Counted from the stretch's first letter, positions 1-5,794 are shown. The stretch is 6,294 bases of DNA from DATADF01 sp046263155 (GCA_046263155.1 JBHELF010000026.1:1-6294), one strand, 5' to 3'. Notes: a model not told the origin generated them from the sequence alone. Program-made: numbers and translations.

Positions 1-381
1 TGGCTCAACCGATTGTGGGAGGAGAAGCCGCCGCGCTATTCACGCGCGCTTCTCGAGACCCTCGCGATCATCGCCTATCGCCAGCCGGTCACGCGCGGGG
101 ACATCGAGGATCTGCGTGGCGTCGCGCTTAGCACCGGGATCCTGAAGACCCTGCTGGAGCGGGAGTGGATCCGGATCGTGGGGCACCGCGAGGTGCCGGG
201 CCGGCCGGCCGTGTACGCTACCACCCCGCAGTTCCTCGATTACTTCAACCTCAAGACCCTGTCCGAGCTACCGCCCCTCCCCGAGATACGGCCGATCGAG
301 TCCCCGGAAGAGATCGCACCGTCCGAGCCGGCCGCGGCACAGGGAGAGATGGAGCAGGGCGAGGTGGCGGCGGAGGGATAG
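1..381 (+). CDS. scpB: Segregation and condensation protein B (ScpB), C-terminal part; 5' end outside the window
   Basis: ScpB is the winged-helix dimer that binds the kleisin ScpA in the SMC-ScpAB condensin complex, acting on the nucleoid in chromosome segregation. The frame is open from base 1 (W-L-N-R-L-W...) to TAG at 379-381, so 126 residues are visible and the N-terminal winged helix is missing. The visible part carries the well-conserved second winged helix: ALLETLAIIAYRQPVTRGDI, then LKTLLEREWIRIVGHR, VPGRPAVYATT and QFLDYFNLKTLSELPPLPE. The last 30 or so residues are an acidic, low-complexity tail rich in E, P and A, as is common in proteobacterial ScpB. A TTG at 13 lies inside the conserved domain and is not the true start. 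The gene is followed by rluB on the same strand, a common neighbour, with a 52-base gap containing a hairpin. Identification is secure from family knowledge. Confidence 0.95.
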   Translation, partial: WLNRLWEEKPPRYSRALLETLAIIAYRQPVTRGDIEDLRGVALSTGILKTLLEREWIRIVGHREVPGRPAVYATTPQFLDYFNLKTLSELPPLPEIRPIESPEEIAPSEPAAAQGEMEQGEVAAEG

Positions 382-398
382 CCGTCCTCCGGGACGGC
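381..398 (+). other. Intercistronic RNA hairpin with UCCG loop between scpB and rluB
   Basis: Perfect 7-bp inverted repeat: GCCGTCC, loop TCCG, GGACGGC. It begins on the last base of the scpB stop codon. In RNA the closing pair C-G around UCCG matches the UNCG class of unusually stable tetraloops. No run of T follows, so it is not a classical intrinsic terminator. It may instead mark an mRNA processing point or modulate readthrough into rluB. The structure is seen in the sequence; the role is inference. Confidence 0.5.
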
Positions 399-433
399 AG
401 GCGCCGCATAGCAATCTTCACTGCGAGCCGCCC

Positions 434-1345
434 ATGATGATCACCCCCGAGCCTGTTCCTCTCGAACCTATGGGAGTAGAACCCGCGCGTCTAGAACGCA
501 TCCAGAAGGTCCTGGCACGCGTCGGGCTCGGCTCGCGCCGCGCCATCGAGGGCTGGATCACGGCCGGCCGGGTCCTCATCAACGAGCGCAGGGCGCGGCT
601 CGGCGATCGCGTGGCATCTGGCGATCGCGTCCAGGTGGATGGCAAGCGCCTGCCGGCGAAAGCGCTCTACGGCGCGGAGCGGACGCGGGTGTGGGGGTAC
701 TACAAGCCGGCCGGGGTGATATGTACGCGCCGGGACGAGTCGGGCCGGCCCACCGTCTTCGACGCGCTACCCGGTGAGCTCTCGGGGCGCTGGGTGCACA
801 TCGGGCGCCTGGACTTCAATACCGGCGGCCTGCTCCTGTGGACCAACGATGGCGCCCTGGCGCATCGCCTGATGCATCCCCGGACCGGCATCGAGCGCGA
901 GTACGCCGTGCGCGTGCTCGGCCCGGTGGATGGCCGGGTCATCGATCACCTGCGCGCCGGCATACGGCTCGAAGACGGGCCGGCGCGCTTTGAGTCCAGC
1001 GTCGCCATGGGCGGGGCAGGCGCCAACCACTGGTTCAGCGTGATCCTGAAGGAAGGCCGGAACCGCCTGGTCAAGCGTCTGTGGGAATCGCAGGGCGTGA
1101 CCGTGAGCCGGCTCATGCGGCTGCGCTTCGGCCCCATCGCCCTGCCGCGCGAACGGCGCGCTGGCGAGTGGTGGGAGCTCCGCAAAAAAGAGGTCCAGGC
1201 TCTCCAGAGCCTATGTGGCTACCCCGTAAGGGCGGCCCCCCGTGGCCGCCCTCCCCCTCCACTGAGGCAGGCCGAACCGCCCCCCAGCCCGCGCAAACTC
1301 CGCCGTCCTCGGGCGCAAAGACCCCCGCAACCCGCGGCGTCATGA
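434..1345 (+). CDS. rluB: 23S rRNA pseudouridine synthase of the RsuA/RluB/E/F family, most likely RluB
   Basis: RluB isomerises U2605 of 23S rRNA to pseudouridine during large-subunit maturation in the cytoplasm. The 303-residue product has an N-terminal S4 RNA-binding domain (about residues 19-70, with LERIQKVLARVGLGSRRAIE) and then the catalytic domain. The active-site motif is GRLDFNTGGLLLWTNDG, giving catalytic Asp127, and the family motif EGRNRLVKRLWES is at about 207-219. After residue 262 comes a tail rich in proline and arginine, typical of RluB but poorly conserved. Length is close to E. coli RluB. Position directly after scpB supports RluB over RluE or RluF. The start is uncertain: ATG at 434 and 437 lack a clear Shine-Dalgarno, and ATG at 470, just before the S4 domain, is an alternative that would fit the usual short N-terminus. 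The TGA stop overlaps the next gene's ATG (ATGA). Confidence 0.92.
   Translation: MMITPEPVPLEPMGVEPARLERIQKVLARVGLGSRRAIEGWITAGRVLINERRARLGDRVASGDRVQVDGKRLPAKALYGAERTRVWGYYKPAGVICTRRDESGRPTVFDALPGELSGRWVHIGRLDFNTGGLLLWTNDGALAHRLMHPRTGIEREYAVRVLGPVDGRVIDHLRAGIRLEDGPARFESSVAMGGAGANHWFSVILKEGRNRLVKRLWESQGVTVSRLMRLRFGPIALPRERRAGEWWELRKKEVQALQSLCGYPVRAAPRGRPPPPLRQAEPPPSPRKLRRPRAQRPPQPAAS
1229..1252 (+). repeat. GC-rich 9-bp inverted repeat within the 3' part of rluB
   Basis: AGGGCGGCC and GGCCGCCCT flank the six bases CCCCGT, a perfect 9-bp stem. It lies where the conserved RluB fold ends and the Pro/Arg-rich tail begins, about 90 bases before the start of the next gene. It could be a stable mRNA structure or the remnant of an inserted palindromic element that lengthened the tail. 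Only the symmetry is seen directly. Confidence 0.45.
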
Positions 1346-2016
1346 ATGGGCGGACACTGCGCGCGGTCTTTCGCCGCCTCTACGCTCACTACAGCCCCCA
1401 GGGATGGTGACCGGCCGAGACACCCTTCGAGATGATGGTGGGCGCGGTGCTCACCCAGAACACCGCCTGGTCGAATGTCGAACGGGCCATCGCCGGCCTC
1501 CGGGCAGCGGGAGCGCTAGACCCCAAACACATCCTCGCCCTCCCCTCCCCCGCTCTGGCCGAAACCCTCCGGCCCTCGGGGTATTTCCGGGTCAAGGCCA
1601 AACGGCTGGGGGATCTCTGCCGGTGGTATCTGGAGCGGGGCGGTATGGCGACACTAAGGACGCGCGACACCGAAACGATGCGCGCCGATCTGCTCGCGGT
1701 TCACGGGATCGGCCGTGAAACCGCCGACGACATCCTGCTCTACGCCCTCGACCGGCCGGTGTTCGTGATCGACGCCTACACGCGGCGCCTGTTCGCGCGC
1801 CTCGGATGGATCGAGGGCCATGAGGACTACGAGGCATTGCGGGCGAGGATCGAACGCTCCCTGGGCCCGGACGTCCCGCTCTACCAGGAGTACCATGCCC
1901 TCCTCGTGCATCACGCCAAGGGGATCTGCCGCACCCGGCCCGATTGTGACCGTTGCTGCCTCAGAGGGCGCTGCCTTTGGCCCGCCGTCGACCGATACCG
2001 GGTGGCCGCGTGTTGA
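1342..2016 (+). pseudogene. HhH-GPD DNA glycosylase of the endonuclease III / MagIII-like subfamily, interrupted by an in-frame TGA at 1408-1410
   Basis: Base-excision-repair glycosylase family with a [4Fe-4S] cluster. From ATG 1342 (overlapping the rluB stop) the frame encodes 22 residues ending in YSPQGW, then TGA, then PAETPFE and MMVGAVLTQNTAW in the same frame, running to TGA 2014-2016. Family members normally read about QGWWPAETPFE here, so TGA replaces TGG. Numbered from ATG 1432 (194 residues), the helix-hairpin-helix is LLAVHGIGRETAD (87-99), the catalytic Asp is D114 in FVIDAYTRR, and the cluster cysteines are C166, C172, C175 and C181 (spacing X5-X2-X5). The lysine used by endonuclease III for lyase chemistry is Glu96, as in MagIII-type enzymes, which suggests a monofunctional alkyl-base glycosylase. 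The whole frame would give 224 residues, a normal length. A restart at 1432 would lack the first helix and has no good Shine-Dalgarno. Sequencing error, real nonsense mutation or readthrough are all possible. Confidence 0.85.
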
Positions 2017-2117
2017 AAGGCGGGGTGAAATGTTGAATGACGAGCTACAGGACGTCAAAAAATTATAACAATAGAAAAAGTAAGTATAAGAGATAATTCA
2101 GAGAAGACGTTTCTTCG

Positions 2118-2148
2118 TTGATTCATGTTGGGCTCGACCTGCTATACT
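2118..2148 (+). promoter_or_regulatory. Putative sigma-70 promoter with extended -10 upstream of cysH
   Basis: A TTGATT -35-like hexamer at 2118-2123 is followed after 19 bases by TATACT at 2143-2148, preceded by TG one base upstream (TGCTATACT, extended -10). A long spacer is tolerated with an extended -10. The preceding 2045-2115 is markedly AT-rich compared with its surroundings and could act as an UP element or activator site. The predicted start near 2155 leaves a leader of about 80 bases before the GTG of cysH. Inferred from motif match only. Confidence 0.55.
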
Positions 2149-2156
2149 TCCAAATC

Positions 2157-2192
2157 CTGCCACCTGGCAGAACCGGGGCGCCGAGCGGCGCC
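2157..2192 (+). other. Two small hairpins in tandem in the cysH leader
   Basis: CTGCCA at 2157-2162 pairs with TGGCAG at 2165-2170 (5 bp around ACCT if a tetraloop is formed). GGCGCC at 2177-2182 pairs with GGCGCC at 2187-2192 around GAGC. Both fall between the predicted transcription start and the Shine-Dalgarno GGAAGGG at 2221-2227. No T-run follows and no known riboswitch fold was recognised. They may be operators or leader structure. The symmetry is seen; the function is unknown. Confidence 0.4.
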
Positions 2193-2233
2193 GATAATTT
2201 CAACCATAAGAGGAGCAGCGGGAAGGGCGGGCC

Positions 2234-2956
2234 GTGGACATACAAGCATTGGCAAACCAATACAGCAGCAAGACCCCCCAGGACATCCTGGGCCTGGCGC
2301 TCGAGTCCTTCGACAACGTCGCGATCTCTTTCAGCGGGGCCGAGGACGTGGTGCTCGTCGACATGGCGAGCCGCATCCAGTCGGATGTCCGCGTGTTTTC
2401 CTTGGACACCGGGCGGTTGCACCCCGAGACCTATCGGTTCCTGGATCGCGTCCGGGAGCGCTATGCGATCCGTTTCGAGACCCTGTCCCCGGACGCCATG
2501 GCCGTCGAGCGCCTGGTTCGCGAGAAGGGCCTGTTCAGCTTCTACCAGGACGGGCACCAGGAGTGCTGCGGGATCCGCAAGGTCGGGCCATTGCGCCGCC
2601 GGCTCCAGTCGCTCGATGCCTGGGTCACCGGGCAGCGAAAGGATCAAAGCCTCGCGACGCGCGCCACCATCGCGGTCATCGAGCGCGATGCGGCCTTCTC
2701 GACGCCCCAGCATACCCTGGTCAAGTTCAACCCGCTCGCGAACTGGACCGCCGCCGAGGTCTGGGACTACATCCGCACGAACGACGTACCCTACAACGAG
2801 TTGCACGAGCGCGGCTTCGTGAGCATCGGCTGCGAGCCTTGCACGCGCGCCGTCCTGCCCTATCAGCAGGAGCGCGAAGGCCGGTGGTGGTGGGAAGACG
2901 CCGCCGACAAGGAGTGCGGGCTCCACAAGCCGAACGTGGCCGTCGGCCGGCGCTGA
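2234..2956 (+). CDS. cysH: Assimilatory adenosine 5'-phosphosulfate (APS) reductase with [4Fe-4S] cluster
   Basis: CysH reduces APS to sulfite and AMP with thiol electrons, a cytoplasmic step of sulfate assimilation to cysteine. The 240-residue product is normal length. The nucleotide-binding loop is ISFSGAEDVVL (about 31-41), followed by VFSLDTGRLHPETY (54-67). Cluster ligands are the pair C111-C112 in HQECCGIRKVGPL and C200/C203 in IGCEPCTRAV. The nucleophile is C228 in the C-terminal ECGLH. Presence of CC...CxxC marks an APS reductase rather than the cluster-free PAPS reductase of E. coli. The start is GTG 2234, with GGAAGGG six bases upstream and no nearby in-frame ATG. An extended -10 promoter lies about 85 bases upstream, so the gene probably has its own transcript, separate from scpB-rluB. 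The thioredoxin-fold gene starts 4 bases after its stop, suggesting an operon. Confidence 0.95.
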   Translation: MDIQALANQYSSKTPQDILGLALESFDNVAISFSGAEDVVLVDMASRIQSDVRVFSLDTGRLHPETYRFLDRVRERYAIRFETLSPDAMAVERLVREKGLFSFYQDGHQECCGIRKVGPLRRRLQSLDAWVTGQRKDQSLATRATIAVIERDAAFSTPQHTLVKFNPLANWTAAEVWDYIRTNDVPYNELHERGFVSIGCEPCTRAVLPYQQEREGRWWWEDAADKECGLHKPNVAVGRR

Positions 2957-2960
2957 GAGC

Positions 2961-3296
2961 TTGCGCATCACGCTGGTCAAGAAGATCAAGGCCGACGGCA
3001 GCCCGTGCCGCAAGTGCGCCGAGGTCGTCGAGCGGCTGGACAAGGCAGAGCTCCTGGGCCGCATCGACCGCGTGGTGGTCGCCGATGAGCGCGACCCCAA
3101 CAGCGAGGGCATGCAGCTCGCCGGCAGATACAACGTAGACTGGGCCCCGTTCTTCATCGTCGAGGACGATGCTAGCGGCGAACGCATCTACACCTCTTTC
3201 TTCCGTTTCCTCAAAGAGGTCCTGGGACAAGGCCCGCGCCAGGAAGAGGAGACCACCGAAATGATGCGGCAGAACCCGGATTTGGATTTTCTTTAG
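2961..3296 (+). CDS. Small thioredoxin/glutaredoxin-fold CxxC protein linked to cysH, uncharacterised
   Basis: A 111-residue cytoplasmic protein without signal peptide or membrane segment. It begins MRITLVKKIKADGSPCRKC, with the redox-type CxxC at C16/C19 after the first beta strand, as in glutaredoxins and thioredoxins. Later WAPFFIVED (61-69) places a proline where the fold's cis-proline is expected. The C-terminal 20 residues are acidic and probably flexible. The start is taken as TTG 2961, four bases after the cysH stop; the weak purine stretch GAGAG is too close for a good Shine-Dalgarno, so translation is probably coupled to cysH. Coupling to APS reductase, which must be re-reduced by thioredoxin or glutaredoxin, suggests a dedicated or regulatory redox partner. 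This is inference: CxxC could also bind a metal. The family is not one I can name. Confidence 0.8.
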   Translation: MRITLVKKIKADGSPCRKCAEVVERLDKAELLGRIDRVVVADERDPNSEGMQLAGRYNVDWAPFFIVEDDASGERIYTSFFRFLKEVLGQGPRQEEETTEMMRQNPDLDFL

Positions 3297-3317
3297 CAAT
3301 CTTTACATGCTCCAATT

Positions 3318-3491
3318 ATGCCGACAGTTACCTTGAAGGCTCACTACGACGGCGAGCGCATCCTGCTCGACAAGCCGTTTGAGCTGCCTCCCAATGCTTC
3401 CCTGATGGTCACGGTGCTGCCTCCTGCCGAAGGTAGCGAGAGCGCTCAATGGGCGTGTGCTGCTGCCGTTGGATTGGCGCATCCTTTCTGA
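3318..3491 (+). pseudogene. AF2212-like antitoxin-type small protein, probably frameshifted near its C-terminus
   Basis: ATG 3318 opens a 57-residue frame starting MPTVTLKAHYDGERILLDKP and continuing FELPPNASLMVTVLPPAEG, ending at TGA 3489-3491. The N-terminal part resembles the short beta-rich antitoxins of the AF2212-like type, in which a 'YDG..I.LD.P..LP....L.V.V' pattern is usual. Relatives as I recall them continue with a stretch like GLAxAYxDDEPEYS. Here GLAHPF stops, but the +1 frame from about 3484 reads LSDDERAYS, so one extra base near 3480-3490 probably broke the gene. The expected end after AYS is not recognisable. No toxin gene (PIN, RelE or other) is visible on either side, so it would be an orphan. 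It lies 21 bases after the CxxC gene with no clear promoter or Shine-Dalgarno. The family call is moderate and the frameshift is an inference. Confidence 0.55.
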
Positions 3492-3838
3492 CGATGAGCG
3501 GGCGTATTCAGGCGCGCCAGGGTCGCTTGCGGCTATGCACCCCATTGACCTTTCCCGCCACAGCACCATACTTAATAATACTCTAACTCCCGTCGGCACG
3601 GCGAAACCGAACCATGGCGGACCAGCTGAGCCACCCCCCGCTATCCCACCACGCTCCCTGCCACCCCGCAATACTAAAGCTCATAGGTCTCGACCATCGT
3701 TTGCTTCATCCGTCATGCTGCCGCACGACGGATTAGATGCTATTCGTTAGAGGTAGCAAGAAGATTCGCGAACCCACAACACGTTGAACGTGTCCACTTC
3801 TTTATCCGTCTTTCGTTCATCTAGTTTTCGTCCATCCA
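3492..3838 (+). other. Gene-poor stretch between the antitoxin remnant and the next hypothetical gene
   Basis: No open frame here looks like a protein: the short frames on both strands are low-complexity and rich in P, R and S, without recognisable motifs. Composition drops in GC after about 3550 compared with the core genes upstream. Two small symmetrical elements are present: ATCCGTC at 3708-3714 facing GACGGAT at 3727-3733, and a 15-base palindrome at 3779-3793. The stretch probably contains debris of earlier insertions plus the control region of the gene at 3839. Confidence 0.5.
3779..3793. promoter_or_regulatory. 15-base palindrome, operator-like
   Basis: ACACGTT-G-AACGTGT is a perfect 7-bp inverted repeat with a single central base, 46 bases before ATG 3839. 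The one-base centre makes a hairpin impossible without melting pairs, so a dimeric DNA-binding protein site is the more natural reading. No clear -10/-35 pair was found around it. Function is unproven. Confidence 0.35.
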
Positions 3839-4252
3839 ATGGCTTCTCCTTGCCGTGCATATCTTCGGACGAGCGACGACGAGTTCCGTCGGCTCTTTTG
3901 GGTTCACAACAACAAGGCAAACGAGATGCTGCTAGGTATCTACGGTCTTTCGGCCACGACACCAATCTTGCGGAAAATATGGCCAGAACGAGAGCTAGGA
4001 GATTCCGAACTCACGGCGGTCTCTTATAAGTACGAGGATGCAATAGAAGTTGGTCGCGAAGTTGACCACATAACGTGTCATACTGACGGTCGCTTTCACA
4101 TCAAGACAAAGAACGACAAGGACGTTTATATTCACAAAATGCAGCGGACCGAACCGCTAGGTCCAGACACATCGATTTTCCTTGAGGTCACATTATTAGC
4201 GACCTCGCAGGCAACTATTCCCTGGTTGATGGTAATGTCTCGTGAGTGCTGA
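3839..4252 (+). CDS. Hypothetical protein, family not recognised; C-terminal end possibly frameshifted
   Basis: A 137-residue soluble protein with no signal peptide or membrane segment. It looks genuinely coding (balanced residue use, regular alternation), for example DDEFRRLFWVHNNKANEMLL at 13-32, then IWPERELGDSEL, VDHITCHTDGRFHIKTK and DVYIHKMQRTEPLGPDT. No catalytic motif was recognised. ATG 3839 is the only in-frame start after the TGA at 3785-3787, but it has no Shine-Dalgarno. The last 17 residues (from about 4199) look unlike the rest; the neighbouring frame from 4195 reads ISDLAGNYSLVDGNVS and stops at 4243-4245, which fits the body better, so a one-base deletion near 4193-4198 is suspected. 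Codon use is less GC-biased than in the core genes, suggesting acquired DNA. The insertion sequence lies directly downstream and points towards it. Confidence 0.55.
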   Translation: MASPCRAYLRTSDDEFRRLFWVHNNKANEMLLGIYGLSATTPILRKIWPERELGDSELTAVSYKYEDAIEVGREVDHITCHTDGRFHIKTKNDKDVYIHKMQRTEPLGPDTSIFLEVTLLATSQATIPWLMVMSREC

Positions 4253-4271
4253 GTTCGGCCTGAGTCTCACT

Positions 4272-5672
4272 TCATGAGGCCAAGCGGAACATCTGCATTT
4301 TACCGGGGTCTTGCCTTTCGACGAGGAAATTCGCGAGGGGATTGCTTTGGACGGCAATCAAGAGAAATTCTGTCAGGCTGTGACGTAGCGCGTTGGCAAC
4401 CACCAACTCAGAGGGCGGAACGCCGGGGCGGATGGTTCGCAGCCAGGAGCCGAAGCAACTCCAGACGTGGCCGGGGAAGGCGACGGCCAAGTACTGAAGT
4501 AATCCCTGACAAACAACGCCGGCCTGGATGAAGACATGATAGGCGTGGAGTTTGCGTTTGATGGCGTTGCGGTAGCCGAGTGACTCGCGATGAAGGTGTT
4601 GATTGCCGTTTCGGCGCCGCAGCGGCTTCATGTCGTGCATCCAGAAGTGATAGGCGAATGAGCCGATCAGGCGCACCGCCTGTTTGAAGGTGAATTCGAT
4701 CTTGAAGCGCAGTCCGTAGAGGCGAATGATTTCCACGGCACTCAAGGAGATATCCGTGCACATCAATAGGCAAGTCCCTCGAGAAGGATGAATGACGGCG
4801 ACGAAGCGCACCAGGCGGCCGGTCGGGCGCCACAGCAGATCGCGGACCCGATACTGGATGGTGACGTTGTGCTCGCCATAGACGGGACTTGGGGCCGATT
4901 GCGTGGGTGTGGGCTGGTTCAGCAATGATTTGAGCTTGACCTTGGTGCCGTAGAGCCGGGGCCGGCCTCTTTTCGTGGGGCCTTGCTGCAGGTGAGGGGC
5001 ATAGGCGACCGCATTGGACTTCACCCGGGTGACCAAGTGGTTGTTCTGCTTAAGCAAACCGCTGACGATTTTACCGCTGGCATAGAACGCATCGGCCACG
5101 AAGTAGAACGGGTCGTTGAGTGTGACGATGCCGAGCAGGGTGAGCATTTTGTCGAGCAAGGTGCGCCGGTCGCGATTGGACCCCACCAGACCTTCGTGGA
5201 TGCGCACGGCCAGCGGTACCGCGAAGACCCTGTGGGCGGCCTGGACGAGCAGGCTGACTGCCTGCAAGGAGTGCCCCATGATGTATTCGGGCTTGGTGTT
5301 GGACTCTGAGTGCTGATGGAGCAGCTTCACGGCAGGCATCTTCTTGCCACGCTTAGGGATCTTGATACCATCCCCGACCAAGATCCACCGGCCATTGACC
5401 CGCAGTGGGTCAGGGAATAACCGCAACACCGCCTGTGTCCACAGCGCCGAGAGCCGGTCGAGCTGCACGGCACGGCTATGAAAGTGATCGAGCAGCTTGT
5501 GGTAGAAGCGGCTCTGTAGCGCCAGTGCCCGCACCAGGCTGGTGACGCCCAGCAGCTCGGTGCGCACCGCCAATCCGGCCACTGCGGTGGCGAACCACAT
5601 GAAGCTGCGCAGGCGCGAGAACGCCGGGCGCAGCAGCCAGATCGCATTCCACCAAGAGATCCACAGTGACAT
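4272..5672 (-). CDS. IS4-type DDE transposase, apparently full length
   Basis: A 466-residue transposase with an RNase H-like catalytic core that cuts and rejoins the element's ends. Probable acidic residues are D101 (in LVGDGIKIPKRGKK), D194 (FVADAFYASG) and E326 in LYGLRFKIEFTFKQA, which carries the Y-x2-R-x3-E pattern of the IS4 group's YREK signature with a lysine shortly after (K330). The long stretch between the second D and the E (about 215-315) is an insertion domain with a basic segment (TKRGRPRLYGTKVKLK), as in IS4-like enzymes. The start ATG (5670-5672) has a very strong Shine-Dalgarno, GGGAGGAGGT, five bases upstream. The frame is intact with all motifs, so the enzyme may be active, in contrast to the broken genes around it. 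The exact IS family (IS4 or IS701-like) cannot be settled without a database. Confidence 0.9.
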   Translation of the reverse strand: MSLWISWWNAIWLLRPAFSRLRSFMWFATAVAGLAVRTELLGVTSLVRALALQSRFYHKLLDHFHSRAVQLDRLSALWTQAVLRLFPDPLRVNGRWILVGDGIKIPKRGKKMPAVKLLHQHSESNTKPEYIMGHSLQAVSLLVQAAHRVFAVPLAVRIHEGLVGSNRDRRTLLDKMLTLLGIVTLNDPFYFVADAFYASGKIVSGLLKQNNHLVTRVKSNAVAYAPHLQQGPTKRGRPRLYGTKVKLKSLLNQPTPTQSAPSPVYGEHNVTIQYRVRDLLWRPTGRLVRFVAVIHPSRGTCLLMCTDISLSAVEIIRLYGLRFKIEFTFKQAVRLIGSFAYHFWMHDMKPLRRRNGNQHLHRESLGYRNAIKRKLHAYHVFIQAGVVCQGLLQYLAVAFPGHVWSCFGSWLRTIRPGVPPSELVVANALRHSLTEFLLIAVQSNPLANFLVERQDPGKMQMFRLAS

Positions 5673-5676
5673 CGCT

Positions 5677-5686
5677 ACCTCCTCCC
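5677..5686 (-). promoter_or_regulatory. Strong ribosome binding site of the transposase
   Basis: On the - strand GGGAGGAGGT lies five bases before the ATG at 5670-5672. It is a near-perfect anti-Shine-Dalgarno match and fixes that ATG as the start. It is unusually strong for a transposase, whose translation is normally kept low. Confidence 0.75.
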
Positions 5687-5706
5687 GCTTGTTTGATCAA
5701 TGAGGG

Positions 5707-5727
5707 ATAGCATGTATATGCTATACT
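5707..5727 (+). promoter_or_regulatory. Palindrome overlapping an extended -10 (TGCTATACT) between the transposase and the next gene
   Basis: ATAGCAT (5707-5713) and ATGCTAT (5718-5724) are a 7-bp inverted repeat around GTAT. The right arm forms part of TGCTATACT (5719-5727), an extended -10 identical to that upstream of cysH, pointing towards the gene at 5795; a -35 at a usual distance is not evident (TTGATC at 5693 is 23 bases away). It may be the promoter of the gene at 5795 with its operator, or a structure of the insertion sequence end. Confidence 0.4.
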
Positions 5728-5794
5728 AAGCGCACAACCGCCTGAAGATGAAACTGGCGCGCAGACCCTAACCCCGCAGTGCTATGCTCACCTC

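Larger units (their letters stand above)
4246..5786 (-). mobile_element. Insertion sequence with IS4-type transposase; outer limits only, exact ends not determined
   Basis: One complete transposase gene on the - strand occupies 4272-5672. The element must end between the suspected stop of the left gene (about 4245) and the start of the right gene (5795), giving roughly 1.4-1.5 kb, a usual size for the IS4 group. I searched both flanks by eye for terminal inverted repeats and a target duplication and found none that convinced me. The only symmetrical feature at the right side is ATAGCAT/ATGCTAT at 5707-5724. The ends stated are brackets, not breakpoints. Confidence 0.6.

Noticed and set aside
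1404..1718. Frame from ATG 1404, overlapping the TGA of the glycosylase gene, as a restart.
   Set aside because: It is in a different frame from the glycosylase and its translation is G/R/P-rich shadow sequence.
2123..3187. Long open frames antisense to and out of frame with cysH.
   Set aside because: They mirror the third-position GC bias of cysH; the + strand frame carries all APS reductase motifs, so these are shadows.
3303..3671. A 122-residue - strand frame over the antitoxin remnant.
   Set aside because: Low-complexity G/R/S-rich translation without any motif or ribosome binding site.
3613..3735. Short + strand frame beginning MADQLSHPPLSHHAP.
   Set aside because: About 40 residues of H/P/S-rich sequence, no Shine-Dalgarno and no recognisable similarity.
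4246..5786. Terminal inverted repeats of the insertion sequence.
   Set aside because: Several weak alignments of the two flanks (such as around AGTCTCAC and GGGTCTGCG) were tried; all needed gaps and few bases matched, so no ends are claimed.
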